DNA of 33,732 nucleotides from Lachnospiraceae bacterium (lineage in GTDB: Bacteria; Bacillota; Clostridia; Lachnospirales; Lachnospiraceae). Every line of letters begins with the position of its first letter. The stretch's first letter is position 1. The notes under the pieces were generated by a model. It had not been told where the DNA came from and ran no database searches. It saw only the letters and a list, made by a program, of their open reading frames with translations. The translations under genes and the position numbers were made by a program. The stretch is from assembly GCA_017436305.1 (NCBI GenBank), contig JAFSDJ010000036.1, positions 1-33,732 on the forward strand, in the 5' to 3' direction. Shown here one piece after another: positions 31,841-33,732 of the stretch.

Positions 31841-33732
31841 ATGAGAACAAAAGTGGAGACAAAACCAAAGGCAATGCGTTTAGTATCTTTGTTTTTAGTA
31901 TTTGTGATGCTAATTACAACACAGGGATTTACGTCTGTTGCAGGAACAGTCAGTGAGAATGAGTTGACAGGAGAAAATGCAGAGCAGATAAGTGATGAGC
32001 AGACAAATGAAAAACAGACAGATGTTGATCAAACAGGCGCAGAGCAATCGAAAGATTCAAATCAACCGGAAAATCAAAGTGCTGAAAAAGAGGAAGAAGC
32101 GGATAGTGTCAATGGGGAAAAAGAAGACGCAGATGCTTTGCCTCAAGCAATTTCTATCAGCGAAAATATCGTACAGGCAGGTAACGGCACTCCGGCAAAC
32201 CCGGTACATAACTGTACAAAACAAGACGATGGTACAGATACCACCACATGGAGCTATGTGTATTTTGGAAGTTATCCCCAAAGTGAAGTGACGGATACGG
32301 CTACTATTAATGCTATTGAGGCTGCCATAGCAAAGAATGAATCTGAAAATGAAACGTATATCGGTGAAAAAGCAGACACCGGCACAGATGTATGGGTAAA
32401 TGGTACAAAATACCGCAGAATCAGTAGATGGCAGACAGAAGAAGATGATTTTTTTGATGAAGTAACAAACAACGGTTATCGCTATTTTAAATGGGAACGA
32501 ATCAAATGGAGAGTACTTCAAAACAATGGAAGCACACTCTTTGTAGTAGCAGATAAAGGACTGGACCGTAAAGTGTATAATTACTGGGATGAAAGCATTA
32601 CATGGGAAAACTGCACCATAAGAAAATGGCTCAATAACAGCTTTTACAATACCGCATTTTCAAGTAATGAACAAAATGCAATTGTTACCCAGAATGTAGT
32701 AAATGATGATAATCCACAGTATGGTACAGAGGGTGGAAATAATACTACGGATAAGGTGTATTTATTATCAATAGATGAAGCGGCCAATGCAACTTATGGA
32801 TTTTGCAGTGATTGGAATACAGAATCAGCAAGTCGGTGGATACAACCAAGCAATTATGCTCATGTAAGAGGAGTAGGTACATTTAGTAGTTATCGGGGGA
32901 ATAAAGATACTTGCTTTTGTTGGCTACGTTCGTCCGGCAAGTATACAAATCATGCCGCGGAAATCTATCACTATGGTTACGTCTATCGATATGGCGTCTA
33001 TGTCGACAGCATTTACAGTGGCGCCGTTTTGCCGGCTTTACACATAAATCTGTCATCTGCTGCCTGGTCCATGACAGATGACGGCACCAGTGGAGATGGT
33101 GGTGAAGAACGTATAATGACAGCATTTACAGCGGTCAAAACAAAAACAACCTATAATCAGGGGGAAAGCTTAAACGTAGATGACTTGAAAGTAGCAGCAG
33201 AGTATCACACCGGAACAAGCAGGGTAATTGGTGCAAATGAATACACTACAAATGCAAAGACAATTGACATGAACACTCCGGGAACCAAAACACTGACTGT
33301 TTCCTATACGGAAAATAACATTACCAAAACAGCAAACATAACCATTGCCGTAAACAAAACACAAGCTACTCCAAGCACACCGGAAAATACCTATACTACG
33401 GTAGAGAAAGAAGAAGAAAAAGTCATATCCACCAACACGGATAAAGGTGATGTTAAAGGCTCAAAATTTTATAAACTTCGTTTAAAAGCAACCGGCAAAA
33501 CCAAATCCGTAAAGCTTACCTGGCAGAAAGTAAAAGACGCAGACGGTTACATCATTTATGGTGCAAGATGTGGCAAGTCCATGAAAAAAATCAAAACCAT
33601 AAAAGATAACAAAAAAGTAACCTATACCCAGAAAAAGCTGAAAAAAGGAAAATATTACAAATACATGGTTGTGGCATACAAAAATGTAGATGGAAAAAAA
33701 TACACTATCGCCACATCTAAATCAGCCCATGC
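31841..33732 (+). CDS. Array copy 4: secreted DUF6273-type protein (partial, runs off the window)
   Basis: An open frame of 630 codons without a stop to the window edge. The 5' leader and first codons are nearly identical to copy 3 (ACGGAGAGAGAACATGAGAA). The signal peptide is followed by 'GTVSENELTGE', then a longer acidic, Gln-rich linker. The DUF6273-like domain contains 'WSYVYFGSYPQSEV', 'YRYFKWERIKWRVL', and 'CFCWLRSSG', where copies 1-3 have a second Trp and a Pro. The variable stretch (367-397) is rich in Tyr. 'PALHINLSS' and the Ig-like module follow, then an FN3-like domain that is cut at 'TSKSAHA'. By comparison with copy 3, about 95 residues are missing. Confidence 0.87.
   Translation, partial: MRTKVETKPKAMRLVSLFLVFVMLITTQGFTSVAGTVSENELTGENAEQISDEQTNEKQTDVDQTGAEQSKDSNQPENQSAEKEEEADSVNGEKEDADALPQAISISENIVQAGNGTPANPVHNCTKQDDGTDTTTWSYVYFGSYPQSEVTDTATINAIEAAIAKNESENETYIGEKADTGTDVWVNGTKYRRISRWQTEEDDFFDEVTNNGYRYFKWERIKWRVLQNNGSTLFVVADKGLDRKVYNYWDESITWENCTIRKWLNNSFYNTAFSSNEQNAIVTQNVVNDDNPQYGTEGGNNTTDKVYLLSIDEAANATYGFCSDWNTESASRWIQPSNYAHVRGVGTFSSYRGNKDTCFCWLRSSGKYTNHAAEIYHYGYVYRYGVYVDSIYSGAVLPALHINLSSAAWSMTDDGTSGDGGEERIMTAFTAVKTKTTYNQGESLNVDDLKVAAEYHTGTSRVIGANEYTTNAKTIDMNTPGTKTLTVSYTENNITKTANITIAVNKTQATPSTPENTYTTVEKEEEKVISTNTDKGDVKGSKFYKLRLKATGKTKSVKLTWQKVKDADGYIIYGARCGKSMKKIKTIKDNKKVTYTQKKLKKGKYYKYMVVAYKNVDGKKYTIATSKSAH
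32939..33031 (+). other. Hypervariable segment of copy 4, Tyr-rich, DGR-like codon pattern
   Basis: The stretch between 'WLRSSG' and 'PALHIN'. Codons TAT, AAT, CAT, ATC, CAC, TAC, GAC and AGC dominate, almost all of the NNY type. Fixed GCC-GCG, GGT/GGC and GTC codons stand in between, at the same places as in copy 3. Confidence 0.6.
33448..33732 (+). repeat. 3' FN3-Big module repeat (copy 4, truncated by window end)
   Basis: Matches the start of the module at 31156-31728 with only scattered base differences. The array may continue beyond the window. Confidence 0.85.

Noticed and set aside
32057-32521. 154-codon minus-strand frame opposite array copy 4
   Set aside because: It is a shadow of the long open plus-strand frame, which has a signal peptide and clear paralogs.
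25895-33732. Array caused by an insertion sequence or integrated phage
   Set aside because: No transposase, integrase or terminal inverted repeats were found in or between the copies; tandem duplication explains the layout.

Overview
The window reads as chromosomal DNA of a low-GC, strictly anaerobic Firmicute, most likely a gut Lachnospiraceae (Clostridia). The reasons are a complete rnfCDGEAB operon, a membrane biotin-dependent decarboxylase cluster with a free biotin carrier, the clostridial neighbourhood HI0933-type flavoprotein / cmk / ispH / S1 protein, and an array of secreted DUF6273-type proteins with 'VSENE' N-termini. The genus cannot be settled from this sequence.

Layout. 1-344: 3' end of a 23S rRNA gene and its terminator, with no 5S gene between them. 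370-4135: a membrane-anchored phosphoesterase, scpA-scpB (condensin accessory proteins) and a D-Ala-D-Ala carboxypeptidase. 4295-9572: a five-gene biotin/Na+ cluster holding an acyl-CoA-type carboxyltransferase, an OadG-like lipoprotein, a biotin carrier, an OadB-type Na+ pump and a 5S/OadA-type carboxyltransferase without its own biotin domain. It resembles a transcarboxylase joined to a sodium pump. 9706-10146: a thioesterase, followed by a long palindrome. 10492-16839: TetR and RpiR regulators, flavoprotein, cmk, ispH, S1 protein and a CheR-like methyltransferase. 16887-18014 (minus strand): a YprB-like exonuclease. 18272-23426: rnfCDGEAB, the ferredoxin:NAD+ ion pump. After rnfB lies a long imperfect hairpin, then an M18 aminopeptidase and a fused XRE-AbrB regulator.

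25895-33732: a tandem array of four related secreted proteins. The first is a pseudogene, the next two are intact and the fourth runs off the window. Each has a signal peptide, an acidic linker, a DUF6273-like domain with a 'WWLRSPG' motif, an exchangeable Ig/chitobiase-like module, and a very Lys-rich FN3 plus Big_2-like C-terminus.

Two themes stand out. One is sodium bioenergetics: Rnf and the decarboxylase/transcarboxylase cluster could share a Na+ circuit. The other is surface diversification. Between 'WLRSPG' and 'ALHIN' the paralogs differ abruptly while flanking sequence is nearly identical. In copies 3 and 4 the differences concentrate in codon positions 1 and 2 and most codons end in C or T, which is the pattern left by adenine mutagenesis in a diversity-generating retroelement (DGR). 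No reverse transcriptase or template repeat lies in the window, so this is a hypothesis. All identifications come from reading the sequence; no database search was run.
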